64,000 nucleotides of DNA from Pyrocephalus nanus (GCA_038380795.1 CM076267.1:8415501-8479500); one strand, 5' to 3'. Counted from the stretch's first letter, positions 40,601 to 53,700 are shown. Program-made: numbers and translations. The notes: a model not told the origin generated them from the letters alone.

Positions 40601-41879
40601 AATTTTTGTGGTTTTCTGTAAAGGCCACTGCTAGCTATTCTGCAGAAATTCTTTGATTCACAAATGGCAGCTTCGAGTTTAAATTCCTTTTTCAGATGAG
40701 ATTCCTACCACATGCAGAGATGAGACAGAAGGTCAGTGAGAACAAACTGTGCAAGCTCAGGGGAAAAAAACACCCCACAACTAAAAACATGCTTGCCTTT
40801 TATTGTTAGTCTGCTGTATTTCTTTGATAGATCTTTCAAGCAGTAAATGTTATTGATGTCTAGATCTTATCTTGTTTCTGGCTTATTGTTACAATGTCTA
40901 GTCTTCCTGTAACTCAACTACCACGACATCCTACTAAAGACATGCTTGAATGTTTGGCTGACCTAACATCAATACTTCTTGATTCTGCTCCTCCTCCCCC
41001 CTAAGATCTTCCTCTGATACATTATTTAGAGACTCACTGATTTTGTACTCGGTCCTAACCCATCCTGCTCCATCTCTGAATGTAAAATACCCCAGGCAGT
41101 ATCTCAGCAGGCACGAGGATGTTAATGTTTGGTTTCTTTGAAACAGTAAGGATGCCATCATCAGTACCCAAATGCAACACATGGGTTTTTACAGTTAATA
41201 AATAGATACTAAAAATTACAGTAGTCATCATCTTCTTTTAAAAATTAACATAAACTATTTAGTTTTGCATTAAATTTTCTCTTACATGCAACAGACAGAC
41301 AATCTAGCAGTGTCATCTTTCACCAATCTGGCACACAACTGGCCCAAAAAAAAAACTGAAAGGAGATGTCCTGAACACATAAAACAGAATTGAGACAGAT
41401 TTCACATGTGTGAAGCCAGAAGGCAAATCTTGCAAACATTTTACAGTGGAGAGGAAGGACACAACTGGCTATCCTTTCTAAGAACCTTCAGAGACTCCAC
41501 CTTACCTAGCACATCCCTTGTTCAGGGAAGCAGTTGAAGCTATCCAATGTGACTAAAACAGTTTCCTAAGGAAGTTCTTAAAAGCAAAGTTAATATATTT
41601 TCTTATAATAGTTAATATGCCCATGGCTATGTTTGCATGCCGAAATGTTTGTTATCTACTCCACTGTCAGTGCTGTTCTTTGCCTAAAGGTCACATGTCA
41701 AAAAAACATGATGATAATGGTGTTAGTGCTCCTTCCTGTCTTTACTCCTAAGCAGAGAGAAAGGAATAAATTACTAGAATATTTTTCCATAACTATATAT
41801 ATCATGACTGCCTTGAGAAATTCTTGTAGGGTTATCTCAGGGAATTCTTGGGACACATACATATAGTTTAATGAATGAA

Positions 41880-41898
41880 ATATTTATTTATTTATTTT
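41880..41898 (+). repeat. (TTTA)n short tandem repeat
   Basis: Four TTTA-type units followed by a T-rich end (ttattattg). Confidence 0.85.
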
Positions 41899-44800
41899 TA
41901 TTATTGCTGCAAAGAATTGCAGAAACCCATGCACCCTGACAGAGGGAGGATGCAATTCCACAGAGCAGAATGAAACAATTCCACACCTCAGTGAAACACT
42001 GCTCAGGAGTGAGAGAAACCATCCCTGATGATGGTCTACAGGAGTGCACAGCAGTTTTAATCGTGTTGCTCAGTAACAATAAAAATGCCATGGGTCCATT
42101 GCAGTGCAGTTGGTGCTAAAACAGCCAAAAATCAGGAGGCCAAGATATAATCCTCAACTGCACACTACAACCTCTGGATGAGAGAGAAGACTATCTCCTC
42201 TCCCAGGAGCCTGCAGGAGTTGATAATGTCTGTGATTACAACAATCTTATTCATGTGTTTGGCCTTTTCAGATTCATCACATTCTTATCTGAAATTAACA
42301 TTTCAACCTGACTTTAGAAAAAAAGTGGAAGCTATTTTTCTTTATGCTTATTCTTTAAAAAAAATTTAAATTTTGTGACTAGCAATGAATATAGGATTAG
42401 TTTAAGTATCTGGTCTGAGAAGAAATTTTTCCTGATACTCTCCTATTTAATATAAAAATGAATGTGTGGGTGGTTTTTTTTGAACTGAAAAATTACTCAG
42501 GTGCCTTAGATACCTACATCTTTGGAAACATGAGAAATGCCAGTGTTACCTTCAGAAATTCAATTTCGTTCTTCAAGTCACTTGGGCACATTTGAAAATA
42601 TTACCCTTGATCTAACTCTGGATAGAAAAAGATTGGTGACTTCATCAAACAAGCCTGCTGAAATCAAACTTAAGTTCTCCATTTTGAAAAAAATAAAGCT
42701 ATTTTTCCTTAAAAAAAATAAAATACAAACAGCAGATTTCATTTCTTTGATAAAACACACATTATGGATTATCACCAAGACAAACACAGCTTCAGCTAAG
42801 CATTAAATCTCAGTTTTCCATTTTTGAGGGTTATTACATATAGCCTTTTCTATATGAAATACTCTCATTTAGTCATAATAACTCTTTCATTTGCTATGTC
42901 AGATTTGAAGAAGACAGAGAATTTAAGCTGTTTAAATCTGAGAGCATGAACAAAACCCTAGCAAAAGAATCTCTTTCCATATGAAGAGGTTATTAAGTAA
43001 TTGGCCATCTCTGTTCAAGTTATTGCAATGATTGTTCTTTACAGTTATTACCCCGTGCTTTCAGTTTACATAATTTTTCCATTTAATACAAGTAGATGAT
43101 AACTCACCAAGTTGGCAAACAGTGTTCTGATTAGCAAAAACATTTTGAGCTAAGACAAACTCAATGCAATTATTAATATAATCTTATTACTATGATAAAT
43201 CTTTAGGCAAAGTTCAGACAGGAGCCAGTAGCTTCTATATATAATATTAAATTTAATTACACCTAGTTAGACCATTAAATGAGAAAACCTGGGCTAGGCT
43301 GGGAGTTTGTGGATGTTTAAGAAATGGTCAAGAGAGCTGACAGGTATTAATCCTGTCTTCCTGTTTTTCCTGCATAGGTTTGGCAAGTCATGAAAAAGAG
43401 AATTTGCAGGAGATAGAAGGATGAAAGGGATATGCTACAGTTACCAAGCTGTATAATTCCATGTATTTAGTGTTCCTGGGATATGGGACCAAAATCCCTC
43501 CCTTGGAGGGTGTCACAGGTTGCTGTGTGTCACTGAGACACTGGTATTTGTCCACTCACAGGTACAACCACATGTACCCAATGCTGCTGTGTTGGTTCTG
43601 CACTGTGGCACTTGTCACTCGGGACACTGAGCAAAGACTCAATCAGACCCACGATAACCCAAAATCAACCTGCAGATTCCTCCCCTGACCAGTCAGAGTG
43701 CTAACACTGCCAGCTAAATTAACGTGCATCTTACAACAGTGTATTGCTCACCAGTTACCAGTGCAGCCCTTTCTTCTGACACCTTGCATTTCTGGTGATG
43801 CAAAGCCAGAAAGACACAAAGGTCTGCTCTGCCCAAGTCGATGCAATGTGATCACCCAGACCCAAAAGTGACAGGCCTTGTCACCACTGTCACCATCTCA
43901 GACCTGTTTTCCCATATATGCTGCTGCCTACAACAGCATCCACCTTAATGGAACAAGTTGATTCTCTTAGATGTTTATATATTTATTGTAAAAGGCCTTG
44001 TGACAATCACATTCAGTGGTGACCTGCTCTTGGTTTGCACTGAGCTGGCATAGACAGCGACAGTCCTGGATCACCACAGTAGAGAACTAGATAGGATCTC
44101 TGGGATTATTTTTCTTCTGATCTGAGCCCTATAGAGGTAAAACGAACTGAATCCTGCCAGATAGCAGTGCTGATTTTGATTTAGCACAATCAGAGTGGCA
44201 TCAACAAAAATGATACACAACCTCAAGTGGTTCTATAGTACAGGAGATATAATAATACCTGGGGCACCCATGTGCTAAATAACCAATAGAAGTCAAGGGC
44301 AGATATTTGAAAGAACATCTAAGACTCGTAGAAATAAAAAAAATCAAATCCAACCAATTTATGAATTTGCATCTGTGCATATTCAAACCATACCTATGAC
44401 ACACTAGCTATACTGGGAAACTTCAGAACACACTGTACAGACCATGAAGTTATTTTTGATTATCTAATGAAGTCAGTAGCATCATTCCTTTTCATTCTGC
44501 TGCATTCTTGATAATAGATGCTTTATATTAAAACACATTGACAGCTTCAATAAAAAAGTTTTTTCAAATAATCAAAAATAACATTCTGGATTTGTGCATA
44601 TCTCTTGTTTTCCATTAGTGAAAAAGCCACTGGATTCAGGCAGTATCTGCAAAACTGTTGCCATTCTAACCACTGGAGAGGACATAAATGATACCACCAC
44701 ACTTCATGGGAAATCAGTCACTACTTAATTAACCACCCTCCTTATCATCTTACACTTTTAGCTTATCACATCATTGACTATCTGCTCATAATGAGTAACA

Positions 44801-45689
44801 GTCAGGGATTATTGTTACATATACAGTTTACAGTAATTATTAGGTTACTGACGATGACATAACTTATAAAACTAATAGTGCATCTTTTCCTCTCCAAGTT
44901 CAATTTAAGGAGCAGTGCCATTCTCACTCAATTTTAAAGCATCAATACAGCTGTTTCGAGTTGAAAATTCATTTTCGTTGATACACAGACTATACATTTC
45001 AGAAGACAGAAAGCCATTTCTGTATTAGTCACAGTAGCAAAATCATTTCTCATTCACCCTCAAGATTATTAAAAACAAAGTGCTTTTAATACTGTGTGAA
45101 GCTGAATTAAAAACATACATTAGCTTCTGAAATTAAAATGGAGCAATTTTATTTCTTTATCCCACAGTCTGAGACAGCATTAGAAGTGTAGAGTTTCAAA
45201 TGATATTTTAGAATTGTGATTACTGCATCAAGAGGCAAATCTGGGCTCCAAGCAATTAATACATTACAAGATGTATGTAGACTGTAAAGCTGGAAACACA
45301 TAAAGGTTTAATTATGATTTCTTTTCTAAAAGTATTTAAGAAAATACTCACTGAGAAACAACTTTTCAGATACTACTGATATAGGGAGAACACTAAAATC
45401 CCTGAAGTTAATATGGTGCAATAAGTATGAAAGCATCTCATTCTGAAAACCCCTTAGCAGAGCTGCAAACCAATAAAAATGTTCCTTCTCCAAACTCTCA
45501 ACAGAATCAGTTCTAGGTCTGTTGCCTTTAGCTGCTGACACTCTCCTCTAAGCATTTCTTTTACTTTAGTGAAAGCTCCAGGAGACACTTCAACCACAGC
45601 TTCTTCTGCTGACAATCTCCCTCTCCTTCCATGTTCCCACCTTAGAAAACTTAATTGAAGACACTTAAATGCCTCTGTCTCACCTTATG

Positions 45690-46070
45690 CCACCAATCCA
45701 CCCTTCTTTTGTTCTCTTTTCCCCTTGGCTGCCTTTTTCTGTAGCTTCTTCGCATACACAGATTCTTTTCCTTTGTCAGCACTTTTGACAACCCTCGCAC
45801 AACCCAGCAGGTCACCATGGGCTGCCCCAGCAGGGAGTCCCTGCTGACTACCAGGGCAGTTGATCCCAACACTAAGCCTCCCATGGAGATCTCTCCAGCT
45901 CTCAGAGGACAACAGAACTGCTCCCCAGCACCAGTTCCCAGAGTTCCCAAGAAGTCCAAGCCAGCTGTCTTCCCATGAGCTGTGGTTGCATTTCCTCCTC
46001 CTCCTCCTGTCAGCTTCTGGTGCCATCTCTTTCCAAGATGGACTGATGTGTCTCACAGGAGCTAGAGCTG
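45690..46070. other. GC-richer block of unknown origin
   Basis: This segment is clearly less AT-rich than its flanks and keeps three overlapping frames open (two minus, 102 and 123 codons; one plus, 76 codons), as expected when AT-rich stop codons are depleted. It includes a short (cct)n run near 46000. It could be an unrecognised repeat fragment or part of a gene-like sequence; the translations match nothing I recognise. Confidence 0.35.
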
Positions 46071-46950
46071 TTTTATTTTTAAATCAGTAGTTAATCTGAC
46101 ACCAGCTGACTCCCCTCATAAGTGATAATTTTCATGCCCATGTTACTCCTATTTTCTCTCACAAAGAAAAATAGATGAGATTAGGATCATTATTTCATGG
46201 CTAGGAATTGATTATACACATTAAAATGCAGGACAAATCTGCCTTTTAAACTGTATTATTATTATTATTATTATTAGCCAATTGCATACACAAATTAAAC
46301 CAGAAGGAGTACTGTTTGGTTTTCAAGCCAAATAGTTTGCATGTTTCAACATTTCATTGGAACGAGCCAAGGTTGTTTTTTTTTTCCTTCTTCTACCACA
46401 GCCAAATCACTTCTGAAGTCTCAATAAATCAAGTCTGCTGTTTATCTGCAAGATCGGGCTGAGTGACTTCATTTTTGAGGCATCAAGGACAGTGGAAAAA
46501 ATGGGAATGTAACAGGACTGTCTACAATGCAAAGATGAGAACTGGGTTGGAAAGAAATGGCAATCAGAGACACTGCAGCCAAAGTGCCATGGTGGAGTAG
46601 AGGCAGATTGGGAAGGGGGCTGACATGGGTTTGGCTGCTGACAGGTGCTACCTGTGACACAAAACAGACTACCCTGCTTTTGCATGGAATACCACAACAT
46701 ACACCACCACACAGGCACATGTTCTGCTGGTGCTGAAGCTCAAGAAATCTCTTGTATTAGGTCATAAAAATATATTACGCACCATCTGAAGGTGAATGCA
46801 AGCTAGATTCCCTAACAGGGGACTGCACAAACCCACAGAGGCTCTTGGGACCTTTCCCTGGAGGACACTATGAACTGCCATCCTGGATACAGCCAAAGGG
46901 AACACAATCCATACTCCTATTTTTTATAATTAACAAACAGAAACTGCTTA
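46071..46950. other. Sequence flanking CR1, no gene recognised
   Basis: Contains the (ATT)n microsatellite and then unique sequence up to the CR1 left edge. No feature beyond short chance reading frames is visible. Confidence 0.5.
46254..46276 (+). repeat. (ATT)n microsatellite
   Basis: About seven tandem ATT units with no interruptions. Confidence 0.96.
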
Positions 46951-47552
46951 GGGAAAGAGAGCCCTGGGCTGCATCAAAAGCAGAGTGACCAGCAGGTCAA
47001 GGGAGGTGCTTCTCCTCCTTTACTCTGTTCTCCTGAGATTCCACCTGGAATGCTGCATCTCTGTCTGGGGACCCCAGCACAGAAAGGATACAGACCTGTT
47101 GGAGTGGGTCCAGAGGAAACCACAAAGATGCTCAGAGGTCTAGAGCATGTCTCCTGTGCAGTCAGGCTGAGAGACTTAGGATTGTTCATCCTGCCAAAGA
47201 GAAGGCTCTGGGGAGACCTTAGTGCACCTTCCAGTACCTAAAGGGGCTCCAGCAGAGCTGGAGAGGGACTTTTTGCAAGGGCATGGAGCGACAGGATAAG
47301 GGGGAATGGCTTTAAACTGACAGAGGGCAGGTTTAGATTAGATATAAGAAAGAAATTCTTCACTGGGAGGATGGCAAAGCCCTGGAAAAGATTACCAAGA
47401 GAAGTTGCCACTTCCCTGGAAGTGTTTAAGGTCAGGCTGGGTGGGGCCCTGAGCAACCTGGTCTAGTGGAAGGTGTCCCCACCCATGGCAGGGTGGTTGG
47501 AACAAGATGGCCTGTAAGGTTCTTTCCAACCTAAAGCATTCCATGATTTTAT
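46951..47552 (+). mobile_element. CR1 LINE, 5'-truncated 3' portion
   Basis: This is the 3' part of a CR1 non-LTR retrotransposon, the dominant LINE of birds. It begins with the typical segment reading GPWAASK, runs through the C-terminal tail of the reverse-transcriptase ORF (residues like HLECC, VWGPQ, then RGLEH, RLRDLGLF and KRRLWGDL), and ends in the characteristic CR1 3' end (tctttccaacctaaagcatt followed by ccatgatttt). The coding part is broken. The HLECC-VQRK segment and the following TTKM-RGLEH segment lie in different frames, consistent with a one-base deletion near 47119, and several in-frame stops follow. No 5' end, endonuclease or full RT domain is present, so the copy is a dead, 5'-truncated insertion, as most avian CR1 copies are. 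Its good match to the remembered consensus suggests a younger age than the other repeats here. The left edge is placed where resemblance starts and may be off by tens of bases. Confidence 0.93.
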
Positions 47553-48937
47553 AATAAGAGAACATGAATAAAATCAGCACACCTCTCACATCCTCTGCCA
47601 AGAGCCAGATAATAAATTTGCTGAATTAGAAATGTAAATAAGACTCATCATTTTAAATAACCATTAATGGACTTATTCCTCATGAATTTATGCAGACCTC
47701 TTCTTAAACATAACTTTGACTTTCAGAAAGACCTTGTGGTAGTAAGCATAACAATTAGTAGTTTTCCTATTAAAAAATTACTTCCCGTTGTTTGTTCTTC
47801 ATTTGTAACTTAATAATTTCCTTTCGTGTCCTTCCAGTTACAAATCCACGCCTCAAAGCTGTTTGTAGGCCTATGCATCTGCCACCTTCAGGTCTTCTGG
47901 ATCTTTTCTGGTAAGGAGTAGAAGCTGATACCGCACAGCAATCTGGCAGTGCAGCACAAGTAATACTCCTCCAGTTCCCTGAGATTACCTCAGTTACATT
48001 GGTGTAAAAATTTTAATTCCATTTTCTAAGAGGTCAACGTGAAAGCTACCCAGAGGAATCAGTTCCAGAGTGTTATGGTTTAGCTAAATTAGTGTAAGTC
48101 CTGAGGGCACACAAATTCATACAGATGGATGGAGGCTGCTAAAGCAGTACTCTTTCAAATGGAAAATTTCTGATTTTTGGTTGTTTTTTTTTTGGTCTTA
48201 TACTGGCTGATCTCAAAAGCAGAGGGAAAAAAAAGACTCTTATCAATGAGCCTGATGCCAGTAAAGCGAGCAAGAAGCGTGTGAATACCAGCATAAGGTA
48301 AAGTTTAGAGTTATTATAATCCGACATTAACACCAGACTGCTCAAAATGCTCTCTTCAAGTAGAACAAAAGCCAATTCTACTTTTATGAAGTAGAATTCA
48401 TCCTCAACAGTGTTCCTTTTTAAGCACTCACAAACAAATCCATATATTTTTTCTGTTGTGGTATCACATAGTACCCCAAGATACATTATAGTGTATGTGG
48501 TCATCATAAAGAAGGGCAAATTCAGTTCCAAGAAGGTTCTATACAACTCTTGATGAAACTGTCCTTTAAGAAAGACATTACTAATTCTTCTTCTGAGAAG
48601 TCTTGCAAAGCTAAGTAAAACCACTCAACTAAACTGCAGAAGTACTTTAAAGAGTCAGACTGATGTACAAAATCAAGGGCTGTCAAGTGACCTGAACAGA
48701 CATACAGAAATTACCATTGTAAGACTTGTATACTGAATTTGTCCATGAAGGCATGTTCAAGGTTGTGATTCCACTGTGAATCTACTATGCTGTTAATAGC
48801 CACAGCAGCATTCCTGGCAAAATAGAATAGGAACTACCATTTCAGCAATACATAAATCAGCAATGCAACATTTGAAGCAAGCAGCTGTCAGAAGCTGCTT
48901 TCAAAACCTCTTTCAGTCTGTTACTGACTTAGTGAAA

Positions 48938-48953
48938 CAGGTGATATCACCTG
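48938..48953. promoter_or_regulatory. 16-bp palindrome of two E-boxes
   Basis: The sequence CAGGTGATATCACCTG is a perfect palindrome made of two E2-box sites (CAGGTG and CACCTG) separated by ATAT. CAGGTG/CACCTG is the recognised site of ZEB, Snail and E-protein transcription factors, and ZEB factors are known to favour paired sites. The symmetry is seen directly; any regulatory function is inference. Confidence 0.3.
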
Positions 48954-50716
48954 GTAGCCAAAGCACTGTGATGTGCTTGTTTATGACTGTGTACGTTGAT
49001 TCCACACCATTTACCACTTCCTGGACAGAGGATAAATAGAACAAAATGTTTATATAAATGTAATAACAGAAAGTCTCATGGGTAAATCCAAACAGTGTCT
49101 TGAGCCATGCAAATTCACTGCAGTCAGCAGAGCTGAGACAGGATCACCCCTTAATTTAGGACTCTTCAGCTGATGAATTTGCACCAATACCTTTAGGTAC
49201 GTGAAACAATTCTGCTTCTCTTTCTTGACAGAAAGCAGTGAATCAAAGACCATGGGAGCCAACCAACACCTTGAAATTCTAATTGCTGTTATTCAAGAGG
49301 CTGAGGGAACCGGGAAACTAATGTTTGCACTTTGTGCTTTGTACAATGGCCACGTGTTACTTCCAGCAGAAGGGATAAAATCGGTTTTACTAAAAAAAAA
49401 GAAAAAGAGTTGCAGAAAGTTGCATAAAAAAAAGACAACTTCAGTGCAGCCACTAATATTTAACTTTCCTCTCTTGTATTTTCAATACAATCAGTGCAAA
49501 ACTGACTGGTTTTTGCTGGTGTCAATTGATTTCTCAACCGTATTTGCATTTTGCATCTCCCTAACTTATCTTTGTAATCATAAAGTGAGTAATATTTTTT
49601 CAAAAATGCTTAAGACATGCACACACTGTAATGTTAGTATTTTCTTTACACAATCTATTCTCAATACTCAAGATTTTGTAAAGTTAAACCACTGTGAGGG
49701 AACACAGTCAAGCCTTTTATAACCAAAAACTTATATGTTCAACAAGCAGAAGTACTTGAACAAATTCATGGGCTGTACACTGACCTCAGACTCGGGTTAA
49801 TATCAGCATCTTCTTAATGGACTACAATAGAAAATAAGATTTCATCGGCATTACCCTTGAGACACCCAGTCTTTACTGGCATCATCAAGCAATTACAACA
49901 TTATGGAAACTCAACCAAGGGTGAGGAAAGGAGACACAGAAAAACACAATTTACTGTAATTAATATTATGTTAATAGCATGCATTTCACAAACTCATTGA
50001 AGCAGGAATCATTATGGTATTCCTGGAATACAATGTAAACTGGGGCATTTTGCATTCCGTGCACACGGTAGGTAATGGCAGGCAATAAAGGGGCAGATTA
50101 CTATGGTCAGGTGAGCAACTCATTTTGATCCTATTATAAACATCTCACTACTAAAGTTTATGGTGCCAAGTGTAAAGCAAGAGTTCTGTTTATGATTCCA
50201 CAGACAGATATTTCCCTCTGTCACTCCCAGGGTGCTTTATTTGAAACAAACATTTGTGAAGGTTAACACTGAACACTGAAATAACAGCTAATCAGGAGTA
50301 AATCATGTTCTTCTACACACTTTCCCCTTAAAACTGGGGTAGCAAAGTAGCTCTCTACCAAAAGAATCCATTTTCTAATTGGGACTAAAGCACATAGATC
50401 ATTCCAGTTTGCTCCATTTACATCCATACCATCCTGTAATTCATTAATCAGTATTGATCAAAAAATTAAAAAGCTCGATAGGTAGTTGAAAAATGTATCA
50501 TTTTGTATTTAGAACTAACCTCCCTTCTCTGCTATTTTGCTAGTATCCTGCCCAGCTTCTTCATTCTTTCTGGGTCTTCTATCTTTTAGCAACACTTTTG
50601 GAACCTTTCAATCCTATGTTTTCTTGGCACATTTCTCCTGGAAACAACTTCTAAATATTTTTTTTTGTTCAACATATTCCAGGTAAAATAATAATCCCAG
50701 GCAGAATTACAATGCC

Positions 50717-50734
50717 TTTTTTTTTTTTTTTTTT
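50717..50734 (+). repeat. Poly-T run of 18
   Basis: Uninterrupted T run after 'gaattacaatgcc'. As poly-A on the minus strand it has no recognised element body at higher coordinates. Confidence 0.95.
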
Positions 50735-53700
50735 GAGCCTTAGAAATATACTCTTAACAGAAAAGTACAAACATAGAGCTTGTAGACAGGAAAGTCTACA
50801 CCAAGGACTTTCAATGAAAACTCTGCAATTCTCTTAGAAAAATTAAAATAGAAGATGCATTAATGAACTACATAAGTCACTTAAGGCTGTGCATTAGGTC
50901 TAGTGCAGAATACATTGTCTCCTGGAGCAGCAGATCACCAGCAACAAAAAAGTTTACAGCCTCACATCTTTAATGCCTGTGTCCAAGAGCTGGACTCAAC
51001 ATTACAGGAGATATAGATATAAAAGCACATGAATGTAATATAATGCTCTCTATTTTTAAAGACATGTTAGAGATCTTTCTTGTGACTTGGTCAGCATGTA
51101 AGTTTTCTCTTTGGATAATTAACAAGGCTCAGAACTATAAATTGATAAAATTCATTTGATAGTTTGATTCACAGCCAATATTTATCAGACATAAATTTCT
51201 AAGGTGAATCAAATCATTTGCTAATCTGTTTGCTGATAAGTGGGAACTAGACAACTTTTGATTTAAATGGAAAGAAGGATGATCAGAAATGAAAATTATA
51301 TTAAATGTTAATTACTGTAAAAAATTGATGCAACCATTTAAGTCATGTCTAGGACTGAATATTTGATTCCTTTTGTGTTCAGGGCTAGAAGACATTCGTT
51401 AACTAGAGAACACAAACACACACTTCCAAATCATTATTATAACCAGCTAATGTATTGTCTAATGAAAAAACATTATGCCTGATGTAATTCTAATTACAGA
51501 ATTATTGTATGCTTATCCTTATGCATTTTTACAGTAAGTTAACAAAATCCAGTGTGCTATAGACTAGGAGTTTGCCCTGCAAACAATTACACACTTGAGT
51601 AACCTTCCTCTTAGGAGAGGTTCCACTTCAACAGCTTTAATGAGACAGGTCATGTGAGCAAAATTCCTCTTACATTAGAAATGTCTCTCCTTAGTATTTA
51701 ACCTTCGGGATTTTTTACATTAACAGTGTAGATTTAAATTGGGTAGAGTCCCCCAGAAATATTTTTTTTTTTCTATTTGCTTATCTTTGCCTGTTTTCAG
51801 TAAACAGGCACAGCAGACCTATGTGAAACGGACTTACCAAGAGGGAAAAAAAAATTTCATTGTAATTGTGTTTTAAAACAATATCCTGCCTCATAATAAA
51901 CAACAAAAAACACACAAACATATGTTATTCTGGGGGAAAAATGAAAAACTGAAGTCTGAAATATCAAAATATTAACAGCTCATTATATTACTATTAACGA
52001 TAATAATGTTATTTTATATAATTTATCATTGCCAAAAGATTCAATGTTAAAATTTAAGTTTCTTAATATCTTTTATTAGTTATATAGTTTCCACTAAGAT
52101 GAGCAACTGAGTGTTTTAAATATTCAGCGCAGGCTGATGTCCTGATTTCCCTGTTGGCTTGACACCCAGCAGAGAACCAAGATCTGGAACACAACAGCTA
52201 CTTTTCCCTCTCCTTGCCCCCTTCAGGCTATTTATTTCAGTACACTAAGCATCCAGCAAATAATGAAAAATCTAGCTGCTAATCTCAGCATACAGCAGTA
52301 TAAATCTTGATGTTAACTTTGAAAAGGACTAGACATCATCCTTGAGAGAGTGAAGATTTATCAGGACATGACTGGACATTTCAGGCCTACTCTGTCCTCC
52401 CAGTACATGATTAAAATATGTGGTACAGTCATGGGAGGTGGTTGGGAACAGCGGCCACAAAGTTCAGCCAGAGACATGTCAAGTCTGCCCTGGTATTTGA
52501 ACAAGGCTCATTCTGCATGAGAACTGCTGACTCAAACCTCTTAAAAAAAAAAATAAAGTCTGAGGACATGGCTCATTAAGTGCATTTTCAATTTGCACTG
52601 GAATGTACATCCCTTTAATCAAGTCCCTCAAAATTTACATGCAGCCACAGTCCATAAATTGTTCACTGTAACTTTTCCAAAATCCTTCCAGAAGGTCCCT
52701 ACCTGGGTCTGAAATATTCCTGTACTACTCCAACTGCATTCAGTAGGATTTGAACACTTATGTCTGCAGAGAGCATGATATTTATATTCTAAGTAAACTC
52801 AACATTTATAATGTCAGGCTATTTGTTTAGTGTTACCCATAACTTGCACTACTTTAAAGGTCTGGTTTTTATCTTCTATTTCTGATACCATATTATTGCT
52901 TAGTCATCAAAATAACTAATGCCATCAAGAATTCTGTTCATCTTTAATAAAAGAGTCAGCCACTAAAATGACAGCTATATAGGCAGATCAGACTTGCTGA
53001 CCCGTGACAGAGTGCACTCACAGGGAAAACAAATACTAGTTTTAAATCATCATGAGTACGTACAATGCAGGCTAAAATTTGATTATTACTTTTTACACAG
53101 CCTTGTATATTTGTTTGTTTGAATAAGCAGCTTAGGGATAGCTCAAATCAGTCTCTATACAACGTGTGGATGTCAGTTTTGAAGAATAGGGAGCAATTTT
53201 TTGGATCTTCAACAGCAGTGGTGGCAGGGAAATTCCTGCAGGCTATCACCCAGGCAGGTCTCAGTAGACCTCTGGGGTCTTCCGTTAGCTAAAGAATTAG
53301 CAGCACAAAAACATTGACGTTATTTTGCCAAAGATCTTTCCTGAGGAAAAATTTTGGAGGATGGACCACTATCTTCATATGAATCCTCATGAAATTGTGA
53401 GATGAAAAGCTGGAAGTTTTGACTGTGGAATATCAGTCCATTTTACAGACAAAGAAAAGGCCTGAGGGGCCTTTGTCAACCAGAAAAGGGGTTAATCTCT
53501 GCTATGGACCACCTGAAGCAGCTAGGGAGATTTTAAACTAACATTATAAAGTCAAGCTGATAAAGGAAACAAATGAAGCACGGAAAAGTTCAAGATTTCA
53601 TGAAAGAGTTCAGCTGAATTAGGAAGGAAAGAAAAGAAACACTTCAGTTGTTGCTGCATCAATGACAGGAATCCGCCAAACAAAGTAAAAGAAATTGGAA

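Larger units (their letters stand above)
31259..45689. other. Unique DNA with homopolymer tracts, no gene recognised
   Basis: Contains long poly-A runs (33325-33349, 37076-37112, 37598-37615), a poly-T run (40251-40266), small tandem duplications (32777-32804, 33197-33242), an inverted repeat (32207-32229) and CNE-like AT-rich blocks (40310-40510, 44735-44900). Exon-like segments at 31484-31635 and 37910-38112 are discussed as findings but are not supported enough to annotate as genes. Confidence 0.5.

Noticed and set aside
53437..53470. ccattttacagacaaagaaa resembles the MIR core.
   Set aside because: Only about 30 bases match; the following sequence does not continue along MIR.
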